Shown here: positions 13,391-26,620 of the stretch, in pieces
Layout: each line of letters begins with the position of its first letter
Position numbering within the stretch: the stretch's first letter is position 1
NCBI GenBank assembly: GCA_037957365.1
Contig: JARHVA010000251.1
Location: 412,501-476,500, forward strand
Source: Torreya grandis
Taxonomy: Eukaryota > Streptophyta > Pinopsida > Cupressales > Taxaceae
Direction: 5' to 3'
DNA length: 64,000 nt
Position numbers and translations under genes: made by a program
Notes under the pieces: model-generated
What the model saw: the letters and a program-made list of their open reading frames with translations, nothing else
Told to the model about the DNA's origin: nothing
Database searches by the model: none

Positions 13391-14300
13391 TCCTACCAAG
13401 AAACTAACTACTATTGATTTAGACTACAATAACACTATTGTGATCTTTGTTGGTCATTGATTTTATTTCCTCAAAAATTCAAGACAAGATGTCTTGTAGC
13501 CTCTATAAAGGAAAGTGCAGCTTAGGATGGTAAATATGAATAAATAGTGGATAAAATGTCTAATTTGTCAATGCAGAGATGGATTATAATGGAATGTATA
13601 ATAGCTAGAAAACAAATGAAGATTGAAAGTTTTAGGCACAAAAAATGTTACTAATTCCATATTCAAGATAATTATTTTTGTGGAGGGGCCAAAGATTTTT
13701 GAATATGCTCTTGATATGACCACCAAATTTTTCAATTATTTGGTCCTAAGAGATGTTAATATCTGATTATGTTGTAAAGTGGAAGTTATACTGATGTTAT
13801 CTTTGATAATGTCTTCATCAAGTAGTGAATAATTTTTTTGCTCAACTATTGTCTCCTTGAAGAGGTTTTCACCAATAATGTTGTCTTGATTGTCCATAGT
13901 GCCTCTAAAAAGGTTTTAGTAGGGAAATTTGAGTTTTGACTTTGATTATCTTATAGTGAATCAAAGAAAGTTTCACTATAAGATGTTGAGTTTGGACTTT
14001 AATTTCAGCCTAACACCTCTGAAAATGTTTCAATAGGAGATTTTTCTTCTTATGCAGAAATTTGGTCTTGGTCCCCCTAATGGTCAACAACTGATATGTC
14101 ACCATGGATATAGTTCAACAATGTGTGATTATGTCAGCCCTAATCAACACTTTTGGGAGGTGGAATGGCAATATAATGGTTATGTTAGTTGGTGGTAATA
14201 ACATGGGAATGGTAATGAAATGGGAAGAGGAAACACAATCTTCATAGAATATACTAGGATAACTTATGTTGATGCTGAAGTAATCATCTTAAAAAATAAT

Positions 14301-14672
14301 TTAAGGAGTATAAATGTATTTAATTTGATCTACAAAGCATGTGTAACTAATGTTGTAATAACCACAGATGTATTCTTTTGAAGCTGAGTCTAACTCAAGG
14401 GACTCTAAATTTGATGGTGAGATTGACATTGATTCTACTTTTGATGTTAAATATAATATTAGTTCAAAAATAGAACCTGACTTTAATGTTGATTCTTCAT
14501 CTAGTGTTATGATAAATATTCTATGTTTAATTCTTGGTATTGGGTGAGTAATGGCATGTGGTTTAATAATGGGATCATTATATATAGGCTTAGCTAAGAA
14601 AGACTCCTCAAAGACTAGATCTTCAAAGTTAGGCTCCTTTAAAATAGGGCAATGGTCAATAGGTAACTCCAT
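14301..14672 (-). CDS. Uncharacterised 123-residue frame with internal repetition
   Basis: This open frame starts at an ATG at 14,672 and stops at 14,301. It is acidic, with phrases such as LKEPNFEDLVFEES and AKPIYNDPIIKPHAI. Sequence upstream on the same strand (to about 14,880) reads similarly repeated phrases (FIELPPNDYNYLWENHYL), and 15,030-15,110 contains an EPIY-xxxx-IEPHVIIHP echo. That suggests a repetitive protein now fragmented. I recognise no family. It may be the longest surviving piece of a decayed element rather than a functional gene. Confidence 0.3.
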   Translation of the reverse strand: MELPIDHCPILKEPNFEDLVFEESFLAKPIYNDPIIKPHAITHPIPRIKHRIFIITLDEESTLKSGSIFELILYLTSKVESMSISPSNLESLELDSASKEYICGYYNISYTCFVDQIKYIYTP

Positions 14673-15204
14673 AAAGACTAGCTTGTCAAAGTGAAGCTCC
14701 TTAAAAAAAGGGCCATAAGTGAGATAATGATTCTCCCAAAGGTAGTTATAATCATTAGGGGGTAACTCAATAAATAATGGATTCTCAAAGTGAGACTCCT
14801 CAAATAAAGGAAAAGGGTTAAAGGGTGATTCAACACAAGTTACCTCATCAAAAATAGTTGTTTCAACAAAAACATCATGGATTGGTTGGTTCTCTTGGCC
14901 TTGTCTTATAACTTATTTCAAAATATAATATTTGGACACATGTTGGTGTTTCAAAGATGACTCTTAGAGAAGTAATGATTAGATCTATTGTGGTTCAAAT
15001 AATGATATGGATTTTATAAAGTGGGGGAAAGTTGGCAAAGGATGAATAATGACATGTGGTTCAATAATGTACTCTTTATAAATAGGCTCATAAAATATGA
15101 GATCAACAAAGGCTAGTTGTGGGTCTAGGATGGCAACTATGATCTATCTAGTTATGATTGTTTAACCTTGTTGGGATAATGAGCTACTAGAATTTAAACA
15201 GCAT

Positions 15205-15450
15205 GGAATGGTAACGAATGGGCACTATGAAGCTTGGTTGTAGATGTAAGTTAAAGGATAAGTGCCTAGAATGGTAATGAATGGGAACTATGAAGCTTGG
15301 TTGTTAACATAGGCTAAAGGAAGAGGGCATGGCATGGTAATCTTTAGGAATTAAAGAGCTTAGTTGATAATGCAAACTAAAGGATGAAGGCTTGAAATGG
15401 TGATCCTTGGGCACTGTGGAGCTTGGTGGCTTGCATAGGCCAAAGGATTA
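15205..15450 (-). repeat. 63-bp (21-codon) tandem repeat, four units
   Basis: Units align at GAAGCTTGG or equivalents at about 15,229, 15,292, 15,355 and 15,419, a period of 63-64 bases. Read on the minus strand, the units give a 21-residue repeat of the type SFSL-x3-QPS-x2-VP-x2-YH, with only one in-frame stop between units. A period of exact codons and conserved spacing of hydrophobic residues suggest the array once encoded protein. Confidence 0.7.
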
Positions 15451-16000
15451 TTATTGGAATATGTATTGGATCTAATACTATTATCATTAAAAGGGTGAAG
15501 TTGGTACTATAATTATCCCAAATAATGGGGATCTTGCATATGATAATTGACATGGCTAGGTTTGTCAATTATCCTAAAGAGTGAAATATTGGTCTATAAA
15601 AATCTTCTGATTATCTTCCATGGAACTTGGTGTTGGTCAAGGCAAAGTGAAATTAGGCTAGAAAACAAACATAATCTAGGAACTTGAAAATAAACTTGAT
15701 TGAGGCATGTTCATATCTATGACTAGGTCTCATTAAAAGAAATGGTCTAAAATTCACACAACACTTGAAATATGATATAATAGATCGGTCAATGTTTAGT
15801 ACATCTTGAAAATTGGTCTAGATAGAAAACTCTATCTATAGTTTTAAATGGTTTAAACTTGGCCTAGAATGAATCTTCTCTAAAATATATCCAATACTCT
15901 GAGGTGTTTGATACAAATGGTCAAATGAAAGGTAAGTTTTAATCCTAGTTTTGGCAAAGTGTTTCAATTAAATATAATCTAAGGCTAACCAAAAAAGGTG

Positions 16001-16190
16001 TTAGGTATTTGGAAATAAGGCACAATGCTAGACTCAAAAGGAATGAACTATATCTAAAAACTAAGTTAAATTCTAGGTCTTTGGTAAGAAGGCACAAGTC
16101 TAGACTTTAAAACAAAGTAGGTTAGAAAAATGAAAGGTAATTCTAGGTATTTGATAAGAAGGCACAAAGATAGACTTTTAAAACACACTA
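16001..16190. repeat. ~70-bp tandem repeat, three units
   Basis: The phrase TAGGTNTTTGNNAANAAGGCACAA-x4-TAGACT recurs with GGCACAA at 16,019, 16,091 and 16,161. The units are 80-90% alike over their core and diverge in the linkers. No function is assigned. Confidence 0.65.
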
Positions 16191-16988
16191 AGTCAAGGTA
16201 AAAAATATCAACTAAACTAATCTCTAAGGAAAATAGTTTAAAACACTTTGACTCAATCTCATCACATGGATTCTAAAATAGAATCAACCTTGGTATAAGA
16301 CATTTTCTCTAGGAAAATGCCTAAAACTAATTGGGGAAGTCAATCTCAAGTAATAAAAATAAGAGAAATGATTAAAGCATTCAATTCCAAATGATAAGAA
16401 AAGCTCAAATGTAAACAAACCTTGCTTAAGGTTGTACTTGAAAAGAGATTTTTTACCTTAGTTCAAGGAAATAAATTGACTCTATGCATATGAAAAGAGA
16501 CCACTTCCTATATCCAGGCAAAAAGGTCTTTAAATCAATTAAGGAATTAGCACAAGTTACACAATTCAAAGGTGAGAGATAAACACCCAAGCCAAAATTA
16601 AGCAAGACATAGGTGTAAACCAATCAATTTTGAATCTAAACTTCACAATACAAATTCCAAACTTGGTAAAAAAATACTTGGATTCTTCAAATGGATAACA
16701 TCCTAGACTCAAATGGATGACATAACAACATCAACTATAAACCGAAGGTATACATGCTTTTGAACTCAATATGAAATAAGGTAGTACTTTTGAAATAACA
16801 TGAGTATCATAATGATGCTACTTTGATCAAAAGGTATGGTAATAATTTTTGGAATAAAAACTCTAAGGAAAATACTTGGGATGAAATGATCAATGTAACA
16901 TTGCCCCATTTAAACAAAAGACACACATAAATGTTTTTAGAATGAAAATTTGAAGGGAAAAGTGTCTGCAAATAGATATAATAACACC

Positions 16989-18559
16989 TGTAGACACTAA
17001 TATTGTGTCAACCCCCCTTGGTCCCCTTCTAAATGTTAACACTCCTAACCCACACTTGCACACCTAATTAATTTACTACTTATTATAAATTAATTACCTC
17101 ACCTTGGACACCTCACCTAGACACCACACCCTAAGATCATTTCTTAGCCTATGAGTTAGCTTGAGACTAGGTCTTCCAAACCCTAACTACCCATGACCTA
17201 CTTGAACCCCATCTTAACTCCCTAACCATCTCCCATGCCTCATAAGCCCTTGTTTTGATCGTTCTCCAATGGAAAAGACACTTGGCAGGTGGACAAATGG
17301 GCAAAGAGCTAAAAATAGCCCTTTTACCTATTCTCTCTCCACTGATGTCAGTTAACCCATGACCAATGTTAGTAGTCCTACGCTGACACCGATGCGATTG
17401 CTGACATCAATTACATAAGCCAAGCTCTAACATTGAGATAAGGACACCTTTTCACACATTAGCACACACACACTCTCAGATTTCAAGCACCATAACTCAA
17501 CTATTTTTCTCTTGGTTACTGAAGCTCTGCAAAAATCATTCCAGAGACTAGATTGAAAGATTATACGAGGACCTTGAGCTACTAAATTGAAGTAATCCAC
17601 GTTCACTTCATTGGCTCACAACACCACTCACATCAGCCACAATAGGAATCACTATTTTGACACCTCTGGTTCTTCACCTTATTAAAGCTAAGTACTCTAG
17701 TTTCCATATCAGTGTTTTAGAATATTTTGTCAATTAGTTTTCATTGATATTTATAAATACTTTTGAGAGGCCCAACTTCTTTTGTGGAGGGGTTGAAAGG
17801 CCTTCCCCTTGTTCTCACCCCCTTTTCACATCAATCCTCTACCTATACCCTTCCTTAGACCTCATTCACCTTCTCCCAACCCTACACCAACCTCTAAACT
17901 TCTAAAAACCCCTTGTTTATCTCAAAAATACTCTAAAAGCCATCCAAGGCCGATGACCCCAACTAACATCAACAGACCAATCGACGTTGGCATCTATAAC
18001 TCAAATCAATATCGGCAGACCAATTGACATCGGCACCTTCAGCCATACCAACATCAGCAACCCAATCGACATCAACACCATTTACCCAATTGACCTGAGC
18101 AGACCCACTGACATTGACGACTGTGTTCTGAACTAGCAAACTAGAAAGTCATCCAAACAGCCCATCTAGACCAGACAGAACCCTTAGCTAGCTTTCTATA
18201 GCATTTTTAAATACACACACTGCAAGGAACATGTACACACCATCTAATTTTCTATTTCTTTAGTCATTTATCATTTCTTCCTTTACAATACTTTTATCTT
18301 TAAATAGTGGACTGTCATCCCATAAGGAGCTTCACGCTTCCAGGACCGAGCGCATAGCTTGGCAGTCCACCATAGCCTCTTCTAACATCTTTCTTGTTTA
18401 AGTTTCATTCTTACTATAGGTGTTTCCTCGATAGCCAAAGAGGAGCTCCCACAAGGCTTGGATACGGTGCGTACTAAATCTAGGTAACATAGAACCCATA
18501 ACCTCTTAACCTTAGTTTCTTTCTCATTTGAATGTAATTAGTGAGAATCTAGAGAAACA
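16989..18559 (+). repeat. 5' LTR of element A
   Basis: Matches the 3' LTR at 31,299-32,868 along its whole length and begins TGTAGACAC. It contains two arrays of a decayed palindrome related to CCGACNYCGG (about 17,343-17,405 and 17,945-18,115) and a three-stem inverted-repeat structure (18,307-18,370). The LTR would carry the promoter and polyadenylation signals, but I cannot place the transcription start. Confidence 0.92.
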
Positions 18560-18562
18560 TTC

Positions 18563-18580
18563 TGGCACACCCGGTGGGAC
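18563..18580 (+). other. Primer binding site of element A
   Basis: TGGCACACCCGGTGGGAC starts three bases after the LTR. Its reverse complement ends in CCA and has the form of a tRNA T-arm plus acceptor 3' strand, so it is where a host tRNA would prime minus-strand synthesis. Element B has the same site with two differences. I could not assign the tRNA species. Confidence 0.75.
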
Positions 18581-19918
18581 ACTTGGAGTTTTCCTTGGGT
18601 TCATTCTTCTTCTTTTAAAAATCAAATTTTCATGTAGATGCATTAGAAAAATATTCACTTCTTGCGTCTCCTCTTCTTTGCCTTTATTTCTTGAGAAATA
18701 AAAAACTTAGCTTCTCTTACTTTCTATTTTTTTACATAAAGTTAATTAATTCTTTCTCATTTTTTTACCTCTTCTATCTTTTTGTTTCAAAAGGAAATCA
18801 TTAGCAGAGGTTAAAAAAACATCTCTTTTTCTTCTTGTTACTTCTTGCATGCATGATAGAGTAGTGAAAAACTCATACTCTTTACCTCTTCTCCATTTGT
18901 TTGCATTTGAATAACATATTTTGATTTGGGTTAAAAACTACTACATTTCATTCTTTCTTGGATGCACACTTAGCCCACTTAGTAATTAAAGCATTATGAA
19001 TGAATCATAGTGCATGAATGTGACACAACCAAACCACAATCACTTCAAATCAAACACATAAACTTACTTGAGACAAGGCCCATCTAGGATTTCATCACCT
19101 AGCAGATACCTTACCCTACCCAGTGATCCTACTTGGATTTCACCACCAAGAGGAGGACCCACTCTATTCTCTGGCAGAGTATAAACTATAGGGAAGGTAT
19201 ATTCTGGCTAAGTGGCCCAGCTTGGCTCTAGATTCATGAAGTGAGGGGAGTAAGCCCCAACACTAGGCCACATACTGACCCTAACATAGATATCTTTGAG
19301 CACCATAACACAACCTAAAACTAGCCATAGACTTCCTCTCTAGGAACTATTCTACAAGCCCAACTCCCAACACATTCTCTTAACGCATAAGCCACCATGA
19401 CTTTAAAACTCATTCCTAGGAATCTAACATTTTAGAGGTTGCTTACCTAATCAGCTATTCTACTAGTTTTATCTGAGTGTTTGAGTTGGTAAGGTCATAC
19501 CATTCTGAAGTCCAAAACAACTTAGAATATCTTCTTCTTCCAAAAATTATCAATCTTCTATGTTTTTAGAATTACACAAAAACTGACATCAGTTTCTCCA
19601 CTGACGTCGACAACCAAACCTTCACTGACATCAATTAACTAACCAACGTCGAAAACATTTTCTAATTGATATCAGTTAAACAACTGACATTGGTCACTGT
19701 CAATAAATAAATTAATAAAAATTCCAAACAACAAGCTTAAAACCCAAATTTCTTGTTGTTTAACACAAGTTCTAGTTTTCTAAAACTAAAAGACATAGTT
19801 TTTGGAACCTGAACCCCTTCCACCTTTGATGGTCCTAACACACAGTCAAGCCAAATTCCTTATTGACCACGTGAGTCAACAACCACTCCCACCTTCACCC
19901 TTCGTGTCAAGTCATCTA
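18581..19918 (+). other. Untranslated leader of element A
   Basis: No reading frame is recognised. Segments align with the leader of element B, for example the CTTACTTGAGACAAGGCCC block near 19,060 and the GATTTCACCACCAAG block. The stretch 19,580-19,700 holds a decayed array of the CCGACNYCGG palindrome (forms such as ACTGACATCAGT). Confidence 0.7.
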
Positions 19919-22900
19919 ATGGAGTATACTTTAGACACTGAGCATACTCCTATCCAACCTACCCCCAATCAACCTCCTATTATTCCTGAAGGAGATCAAG
20001 ATTTTGAGAGATTCCTTGACCACAACATCAAGGCTCTCCAACATTATCTCACTATAAGCAAAACGCGAGATCCTTCAAGTAACCTTATTTATGGGATGCC
20101 AACTTCTTTGGTTGAAGTGGAAATGATATCAACAGTATTTTATACCCAACCTATGGTCACTCAGGCCACTGCCTCGACCAATAACCCAACCATGGCCAAT
20201 GTCAAGATTTGGCCTCCCCTTCTATCCTTTCTTGCCCTACCTCCATCCGGGTTTCTGTACCCCCTCAAACACAAACAATTCAACCAAGTTTGACACCTTT
20301 CCAGAACTTGATTGTCTCTATCCCATCCACTCTTGCACCTATAAACATGAGAGTGACCACTTATCCTTTAACTAGTGTCACTGCCATTCAACCACCCTTG
20401 GCGGCATCTAGTCAAGTTGTGTCCTCTAACTTTGTGGCATAATCCCCCTTAGCCTTGACATAAATACAACCAAGTATGTCATACGCCCCCTATGATGAAC
20501 TATCAATATGTTACACCTACACAAATACAACCAAGTACATCATATGCCCCTTCTAATGCCTTCCAGGTACCCCATAACTTAGGGGATACCCCTCATGCCA
20601 ATCCATCTACCGATTTAATTAAGATGTTGATGGATAAGATGTCCAACTTTAAGACATCTATTTCAGGTTCAAGGAGTGTTCTTTTATATGAACAAATCTA
20701 CAATGAACCTATCCACCCTTCAGTTCTTATTCAACCATACCCTAGCTAGTGGAAAGTCCCAAAAATTACTCACTTTTAGAGTAAAGAGGATCCACAACAA
20801 CATCTGTGAGCATTTAGACACACTTGCTACCTCATAAGGCACGATGATGCATTATTGCTTCGTACATTCCCTATGTCACTTTCAGGTGCTGCCCTTGACT
20901 GGTATAGCTCCATTACCATTCATTCTCTCTTTACCTTCATTTAACTCACTTAGCTATTCCTCAATCATTTCTCAATCAATATTACCAAGAAGGTCTCCAT
21001 CACAGACCTTTATTCCATTAGACAATTTAAGGATGAGTCAATAGCAGACTTTGTCACCCATTGGAGAGGTTTGATCAACCAAATCTCCTTCTTACTACCT
21101 CAACCTGAGCTCATTGAGCTCTTTTCAAGAACATGTGCCAAGCACATCTCGTCCACTCTGTGGGTTCAAACTTTTTGCACATTTGATGAAGCTTTCACTA
21201 TGGCTCGAAAGCTTGAACTTTGCGCAATCAAAGAAGATAGGGTCAAATTGCATAACAAAAATACCAATGCAAAACCCAATGACCCTTCTTCTTCCAAACC
21301 TTCTTCTTCCCACCCCAAGTCTAAGGGATCAACAAATGTTGTGGTCCTTAGGTCACCATCTTCTACCATAACCAACCAATCTGAGCCCTCCACTTCACAA
21401 AACATCACTAGACAATTCCAACAATGATATGAATAATGACAATACACTCCAATAGGAGAATCATATGCTTCTATATTAGATAACTAGTGAACCAAGGAGT
21501 CCTTAACCTCCCTCAAATCTAACCACCTATCTAATTTGACCCCTCATGATCCATCCCTGCATGGTATAGGGAAACTAACTTTTGTAACTATCATCGTGTC
21601 AAGAGTCATGACACAGATAATTGCAAAACCCTAAAAAACATTGTTCAAGACATGTTAGACAAAGGGGACCTTGTTTTGGATAACCCTAATGCACTAGCCA
21701 ACCAAAACATGGATGTCTTTAGGCAATCATTTCCTAACCATCCCCCAAGTTAGAACAATGTTTAGACCATGGTCGATGACCCTCAAGAACACAACATACA
21801 CACGATCAACATAGTCTTTCCTTTCAGTCCTATCCAACCTCTCCCACAATCTGAAGAGGTTGGTCAACCCATTTCTCCACCATGGGTAGAAGAGCCTATT
21901 TTACCCATACCAGCCCCACGCAATGAAGATCTCCCTTTGCCTCACCCTCTTCCTTGCGTGGATGAACCCGTTTCACTTGTATCACCCCATGACATCAAGC
22001 ACCTCCTCTACCCATTCTTCTACCTCGTGAGGATCCCATATTACCTATTCCTCTTAGCCCCACCTTCCCTCTTCTTTTACCATTGGAAACATTTACCATT
22101 CATACCCCAGGCCCTCATGTAGAAGAGTCCATCATCCCTCTACTTTACCCTTTAGAGGAGCCTTCCTCTCCGAATTTTCCTCCACCTATGGAGGATAGTT
22201 CTCCATCTACCCCCCTTTCACACATAAGAGAATCTACTTTGACCTCTCCCATATTGGAGGATGCTTTGATGGTACTAATGCTGGTGGCCCCACCCTTATC
22301 CTTCTTATTACCAATGGAGGATCATACTTTCCATGCTCCTAGACCACACATGGAAGGCATGATCATCCTTGTGGTATATCTGCTTCAAGAGCCAAATTTT
22401 CCAATCCATTCTCCATTGAGAGAAGAACTCACCACCTCACCCACTTTGGTCGAGGGAGATCTGGTGATGGTTCTCTCTCACCTTTGGCCTGAGATCTCTG
22501 CATCCAACACTTTTCCACTCTCGCAATCACCTAAATCTTTTGAAGGACCAACTATAAAGCCTCACGCGATGTCATCTAAACCCTTCTCTTGATTGGTAGA
22601 AAACTTAAGATTCCTCCATTTTAGGAATCTAGAGTATGAGGTGTTATGGGAGTGACTTAAGGCTCCTTATCCTACACATCTTGCTTCACATTATACTGCC
22701 AACCCTTCCACAATGATTTACCCCAAAGTCTCTGATGAGGATCAAGTTTCCACTTCTAAATAATCAGAAGCTCAGCGTTCCACGTCTGAATCTAAACCCT
22801 CGCAATCATCCACCATGTTGAAATAGATTAGATCTCTCGGTGTTCACCCTATATCAAGCCTAACTCACCCACAAGAGAAGTTAGATTTAAACCTCACCCT

Positions 22901-23560
22901 ACACAATAGTGGTCCTCACACCATACTAAAGGAGGATGCTAAACCACATCAGTCTACTCCTCCCCCACCTTCACCATTGCCCTCTATCTTGGGTCCACAT
23001 CCTTCCACTTTAACAAGAGTGCTCCCTGTTCCAACACCTCACAAAGACAAACTACCTCCATTACTCCCTCTACCCATCAAAAACATATTTCCTCCAAGTA
23101 ATTTGACACCTCTCATCAAGAAAGTGCCATCTACGCATGTGGCCACACCACCAACCAAAAAGGTGGTATAAAGAACTCCCCCTATAACTCCTAAATAGAA
23201 GTTGTCAACCCCTACTACAACAGTGAGCAAAGACCCATTAGTCGGTTCTTATGCTTCACTATTATGCCAATTGTTGTAGTCTTTCAGCATTGTTCTCCTA
23301 CCCATTAAGCCATACTGACCTCTCAGATCAAAACCATCTTGGTTCGATGATACTTAAATCTGCTTATATCATCACACGCTTGGGCATGATACTGAGAGTT
23401 GTTATGCTCTTAAGGTTGTCATTCACCAACACCTAGAAAAGGACACCCTTCTCATTGAGGATTCTCTTGACCACATTTTTGACAACTACCAACACCATCC
23501 CATGCCTCCTAAACCTCCTCACTTGAATTGGGATCCCAATGTGAGATTATGGTCCCTCTA
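19919..23560 (+). pseudogene. gag pseudogene of element A
   Basis: ATG at 19,919 aligns with the intact gag start of element B. The frame then breaks repeatedly. Readable parts are the N-terminal PIIPEGDQDFERFLD motif, a Pro/Thr/Ser-rich linker, and a capsid-type segment at 20,700-21,230 with FPMSLSGAALDW-like and QPELIELFSRTCAKH motifs. A CX2HX4HX4C knuckle lies near 21,590-21,630, followed by a long proline-rich segment and a second knuckle near 23,365-23,405. It encoded the structural protein that packages element RNA. Stops and shifts are spread throughout. Confidence 0.88.
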
Positions 23561-23984
23561 CCACCTTCTCCCCCTTTATTCAAAATCAACACTATTAATG
23601 TGGCCACCAAGTCCCAAACCCTAAAGGATAAAAGAAAAGAGTAGGTTTTTACCCCTTGGACATATCCATTCACCAAGCCCTCTCCACCACCAAAGCCCAA
23701 TATTTCTATCTTGGGCACATCTCAACCAACATCTTTGAGGGCAATTCGTGACTCCATGGTGAAAAAACTTCACCAAACCCTTGTGAAGATGTCTTTTATG
23801 ACCTAATACAAAGCTCTCCACAACACCACTAAGCCTTGATCAAAGCTTTATAGGTAGTGGAGGTCCAAATTGAAGACCCCCATCCACTAGCTACTTTAGT
23901 CAAATCGTTACCCACCACTGCCTCCATCACCTTTAGTGATTCTAAGATTCATGCCTACAACTTGGAAGATTAGGATCCCACCCT

Positions 23985-24330
23985 CTTTATCATGGCTTAC
24001 ATTGACCAAACTCATGTTAAGTGGGTTATGATTGATGGAGGTGCTATCATCAACATCATTTCTACCCACACATATGATCAACTAGCCCTTCTAAAGAACT
24101 GGATGTCAAAAACTAACATAATTCTTCGTTCTTTTAACGATGCCACCACCACTACCATTGGCACTATGGTCTTGCATGTTCATGTTGGCCCACGTACAAT
24201 TTTGAAACTATTCTATATCATTAATGGGGAGTTCTAATATAACATATTATTGGGATGACCTTGGATACATTCCATGACCTGTGTCCCTTCCATGTTGCAT
24301 CATTGTGTCAAGTTTGAACACAAGGGGCAG
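23985..24330 (+). pseudogene. Aspartic protease pseudogene of element A
   Basis: The frame contains KWVMIDGGAIINIIS, where the family has D-[ST]-G-A-[ST]-x-N-[IL][IL]. The catalytic Asp is kept but Ser/Thr is replaced by Gly. It continues with RSFNDATTTTIGTM, equivalent to the flap region, and a stop replaces a residue before LLGxPWIH, the conserved retropepsin C-terminal motif. It would cleave the Gag-Pol precursor. It sits about 400 bases after the last gag knuckle. Confidence 0.85.
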
Positions 24331-25219
24331 GTTCATGTCATTCCTGTTGACCCTTCCCCCTTTAAAACATGCAACATGACCTACAAACCTAATGATGTTC
24401 TCATCCATTTGAAAACATCCACCCAAACACTACCTCCACCTATAGAAGCCTCGACAAGCTCGCAGACACCAGTCACACCTATGTCTACTCCTCAAGTGAC
24501 CATGAAAGATCTTATGGAAGATACCTTCTAGTGCCTTTCACTTGGGGAGTATCATTTTCTTACCCTTGACATGTTCCAAACTCCATAAGAATATGGAAAA
24601 CTTCATCACCATCCTAACTATGACCATCACATTCAAATGGTCATCCCATATAGTCCACCTGATCTCCAAACTAATCTCACCTATGGAGGGCTAGATCGGG
24701 CTCCTACTATTGAAAATCCTCTCTCATCACCCTGACTATTCACTTGTAATTTCTCCTTCCTTGGCAAACCTAGCTTTGCTCACACCTATCTTCATATGTG
24801 TGCATGGAAGGGTTTTGGCTTTGGGCATCATGAACAAGGTCCCCACAAGCCCATTGAGACTCCAAATGATGAGGCAATCAAAAATGCCAAGAAACGACAT
24901 GGCATGGGTTTTGAAGAACATACAAAACCCTATAAGATCCCTCACCATGACACTGTCATAGAGCATTGTCTTCCAACCTCACCTATGGAGTTGGTGGTTT
25001 CCATCCCTCTTTTTTTTTTTCATAAATGCCATTCACTTGGAACCCTTGACCTATCAAATAGGTGAGGCATCAAGGTCTCTTCCTCTCATTTATCCAGACA
25101 TGATAGATGATGAATCTTCTAGCATCAATACTATCCAATGCTTGGATGATGATACCATACTCACCTACATGGGTGCAGATGACTCCATACAATGATGACT
25201 TCCTTTGGAAACATAGGTT

Positions 25220-26170
25220 ATGTTAAATGATTCAACTATTGACATTAATCTCCCATCTTCTAATGTTCCTCACATTTTAAAGATTGGTCAATCTTTAGAT
25301 GCCCAAGAACAAATCGATTATACCAAATTCCTTATAGATCATAGCAAAGCCTTTGCTTGGTCTTATAGTGATATGCCTGGTATTAACCTCAACATTGTCA
25401 TACATCCACAACATTGTCACGAACTGTGAAGCTAAGCCTATCAGGCAAAAGCTTCACAAGATGCATCCTCGCATCACACTCCTTGTCAAAGAGGAGCTTC
25501 AACATCTTCTCTCTATCTCATTTATCCAAACCATTTATTATCCGTAATGGGTGTCAAACTTTGTCATAAAAGCAATAGGGGAATTTGAATTTGTACTTAC
25601 TATTGCAACCTCAACCTAGCTTTCCCAAAGGATGACTTTCCTTTGCCAAGCATCGACCAACTTGTTGATCTTATGGCTAGTCATGAGATGTTATCCCTCA
25701 TGGATGGGTTTTTAAGATATAACCAAATCTTTATTGCCCCAGAAGATCAACATAAAACCACCTTCATCACCCCATGGGGGACATTCTACTATAGGGTCAT
25801 GCCTTTTGGCCTCAAAAATGTAGGTGCTATTTACCAATGCGCCATGAATTATATCTTTCATGATCTCCTCCACAAAATCATGGAGGACTATGTGGATGAC
25901 CTACTAGGGAAATCCAAACTTTTCCATGACCACCTAACCATTCTCAAAACAATATTCACTTGCCTACTACAATATAACGTTTGACTCAACCCCAAGAAAT
26001 GCATCTTTTGGGTTCTCTCGGGGAAGTTTTTGGGTTTCATCATTTCTCTCCATGGCATTGAGGTAGATCCAGCTAATATTTGAGCCATACTCAAGATGCC
26101 CCCACCAACTAACATAAAACAGCTTTACAGCCTATAAGGGAATCTTCAATCTATTCATCACTTCATCTCA
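25220..26170 (+). pseudogene. Reverse transcriptase pseudogene of element A
   Basis: RT motifs appear in order in shifting frames: PIRQKLHKMHP and LVKEELQHLL (fingers), DDFPLPSIDQLVDLM, EMLSLMDGF, then TPWGTFYYRVMPFGLKNVGA. The catalytic YVDDLLGKS is at about 25,889-25,915 and a GFIISLHGIEVDPANI thumb motif follows. The YVDD box is intact. A stop replaces a residue just after LQYNV and others occur upstream, so the protein cannot be made. It would copy element RNA into DNA in virus-like particles. Confidence 0.92.
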
Positions 26171-26179
26171 CAGCTATCT

Positions 26180-26620
26180 GACTGATGCCAACCCTTCCAT
26201 CACCTCCTCAAGAAGGACATCTCCTTTAATTGGAATAAGGATTGACAAGAGGCTTTTGAGGCTCTTAAATTCTATCTTGTCTCTCCACCAGTCCTTATTC
26301 CACCTAAAGACAACCAACCCTTCTATCTTTACATTTTGACAATAGATCATTCCTTAGGTACCATCATCATGCATCAAGATGAACAACATCATGAGCAGGT
26401 GGTTTATTATATAAGCCAAACGCTCATTGACTATGAAATTTGGTATACTCATATTGAAAAAAAATTCTTGGCATTAGTCTTTGCTACCTCCAAACTCTGC
26501 CACTATCTCCTCAACCACAAGACTTACATCATCACCCACACCGACCCTCTCAAATACATGCATTCTAAGCCATACCAAAACTAACGTATGGCTCGTTGGC
26601 TCATGATTTTCACTGAGTTT
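26180..26620 (+). pseudogene. First RNase H of element A
   Basis: Directly follows RT, as in Ty3/gypsy pol. Readable motifs are SFNWNKD-x-QEAFEALK, then VYYISQTLIDYE, a YTHIEKKFLALVFATSKL helix and ITHTDPLKYMHSKPYQN. This is the ancestral RNase H that degrades RNA in RNA:DNA hybrids. The catalytic Glu in the helix (HIEK) is visible, and frames are interrupted by stops on both sides. Confidence 0.85.

Larger units (their letters stand above)
11470..16988 (-). other. Old minus-strand repetitive region, possible decayed coding
   Basis: This 5.5 kb stretch has no recognised domain but is not random. The minus strand contains peptide-scale repeats at several places (11,616-11,770; 14,301-14,900; 15,205-15,450), some with periods divisible by three. 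This suggests an ancient repetitive reading frame now broken by stops. There are also DNA-level duplications. It could be an internal region of an unrecognised retroelement. Element A is inserted at its right edge. Confidence 0.4.

Noticed and set aside
18563..18580. tRNA gene fragment
   Set aside because: It is the reverse complement of a tRNA 3' end directly after an LTR, that is, a primer binding site; no tRNA gene body is nearby.
21166..21447. Minus-strand frame of 93 codons opposite the A gag
   Set aside because: Shadow of conserved gag coding on the other strand; no motif.
22083..22592. 169-codon plus-strand frame as a separate gene
   Set aside because: It lies in the Pro/Ser-rich linker of the A gag and aligns with the B gag linker; a fragment of gag, not a gene.
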